DNA of 14,178 nt from JALONO01 sp038209965 (GTDB lineage Bacteria > Bacteroidota > Bacteroidia > Cytophagales > Thermoflexibacteraceae): NCBI GenBank assembly GCA_038209965.1, contig JBBQXF010000121.1:1-14178 (forward strand), given 5' to 3'. Of the stretch, positions 13,957-14,178 are shown in pieces (the stretch's first letter is position 1; every line of letters begins with the position of its first letter). The position numbers were made by a program, and so were the translations under genes. Under the pieces are notes generated by a model. That model saw only the letters and a program-made list of their open reading frames with translations, did not search any database and was not told where the DNA came from.

Positions 13957-14178
13957 TTACTGCCAATTATCTCGGCTCCGATTGCCACTAGGTTCGGCGT
14001 TACTGCCATTTCTGCTGGGTGGAGTTTCCCTTGGCTCGGCCTTTTGTACCCGGATGGTGCTGCCATTTAGGATGCTGTAATTGAGCTTTTCTATGGCGGT
14101 CAAGGCTTCTTCCTCATTGGGCACTACCACAAAGGCGCATCCCTGGGATTTACCAGTCAATGGATCAGAAATCAAACG
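13957..14178 (-). CDS. RRM-type RNA-binding protein, C-terminal part (5' end outside window)
   Basis: The visible 73 residues are the second half of an RNA recognition motif plus a tail. ISDPLTGKSQGCAFVVV covers the loop and RNP-1 strand, NEEEALTAIEKLN the second helix, and STIRVQKAEPRE the last strand and the usual exit. A short polar tail with Arg, Ser, Asn and Pro follows and ends RSRDNWQ. This matches the small single-RRM proteins of bacteria (about 90-130 residues), which bind RNA. The RNP-1 octamer is QGCAFVVV rather than KGFGFVEF: the second aromatic (Phe) is kept but the first is Cys. The frame runs through the right edge, so RNP-2 and the true start are not visible. Its base composition returns to that of the GC-richer genes. 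Confidence 0.88.
   Translation of the reverse strand, partial: RLISDPLTGKSQGCAFVVVPNEEEALTAIEKLNYSILNGSTIRVQKAEPRETPPSRNGSNAEPSGNRSRDNWQ

Overview
The window looks like a chromosomal segment of a free-living Bacteroidota bacterium. The evidence is a secreted protein ending in a type B type-9-secretion (gliding-motility-associated) sorting domain, a roughly 1000-residue exported TPR protein of the kind common in this phylum, almost no Shine-Dalgarno sequences, and upstream motifs close to the Bacteroidota promoter (TTG, about 20 bases, TAnnTTTG). I cannot name a genus.

Layout, left to right. (1) 1-1806, minus strand: a polyprenol-phosphate mannosyltransferase gene followed by a gene running off the left edge that fuses a cyclic-nucleotide-binding domain to a MinD-like NTPase fold with a degenerate Walker A. 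(2) 2242-5534, plus strand: an exported TPR protein and a small DUF3817 membrane protein, closed by a perfect 20-bp hairpin that also serves the convergent gene. (3) 5614-6903, minus strand: a stand-alone response-regulator receiver with a good promoter, and an unrecognised protein with two N-terminal membrane helices. (4) 7036-8853, plus strand: a large T9SS-secreted adhesin-like protein. (5) 8872-9026, minus strand: a self-contained tRNA unit (promoter, tRNA with CAT anticodon, terminator). (6) 9113-10801, plus strand: an intact FadD-type long-chain acyl-CoA synthetase. (7) About 10.87-13.95 kb, minus strand: a visibly AT-richer stretch holding a wrecked DUF1624 (heparan-alpha-glucosaminide N-acetyltransferase-like) pseudogene, an intradiol ring-cleavage dioxygenase with an extra C-terminal domain, a structured and possibly decayed spacer, and a secreted protein made of two tandem NTF2-like domains. 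(8) 13957-14178, minus strand: the C-terminal part of an RRM RNA-binding protein.

Most genes are single units rather than one pathway. Housekeeping and cell-envelope functions (glycolipid mannosylation, outer-membrane/periplasmic TPR scaffold, T9SS cargo, fatty-acid activation) fill 1-10.8 kb. The AT-rich part looks like an accessory or decaying region. For several genes the longest open frame starts at GTG or TTG upstream of a better ATG; I moved those starts (1806, 2242, 6033, 7036). I found no CRISPR array, transposase, phage module or recognisable defence system. The most notable items are the degenerate cNMP/MinD-like fusion, the reconstructable pseudogene and the dioxygenase's C-terminal extension.
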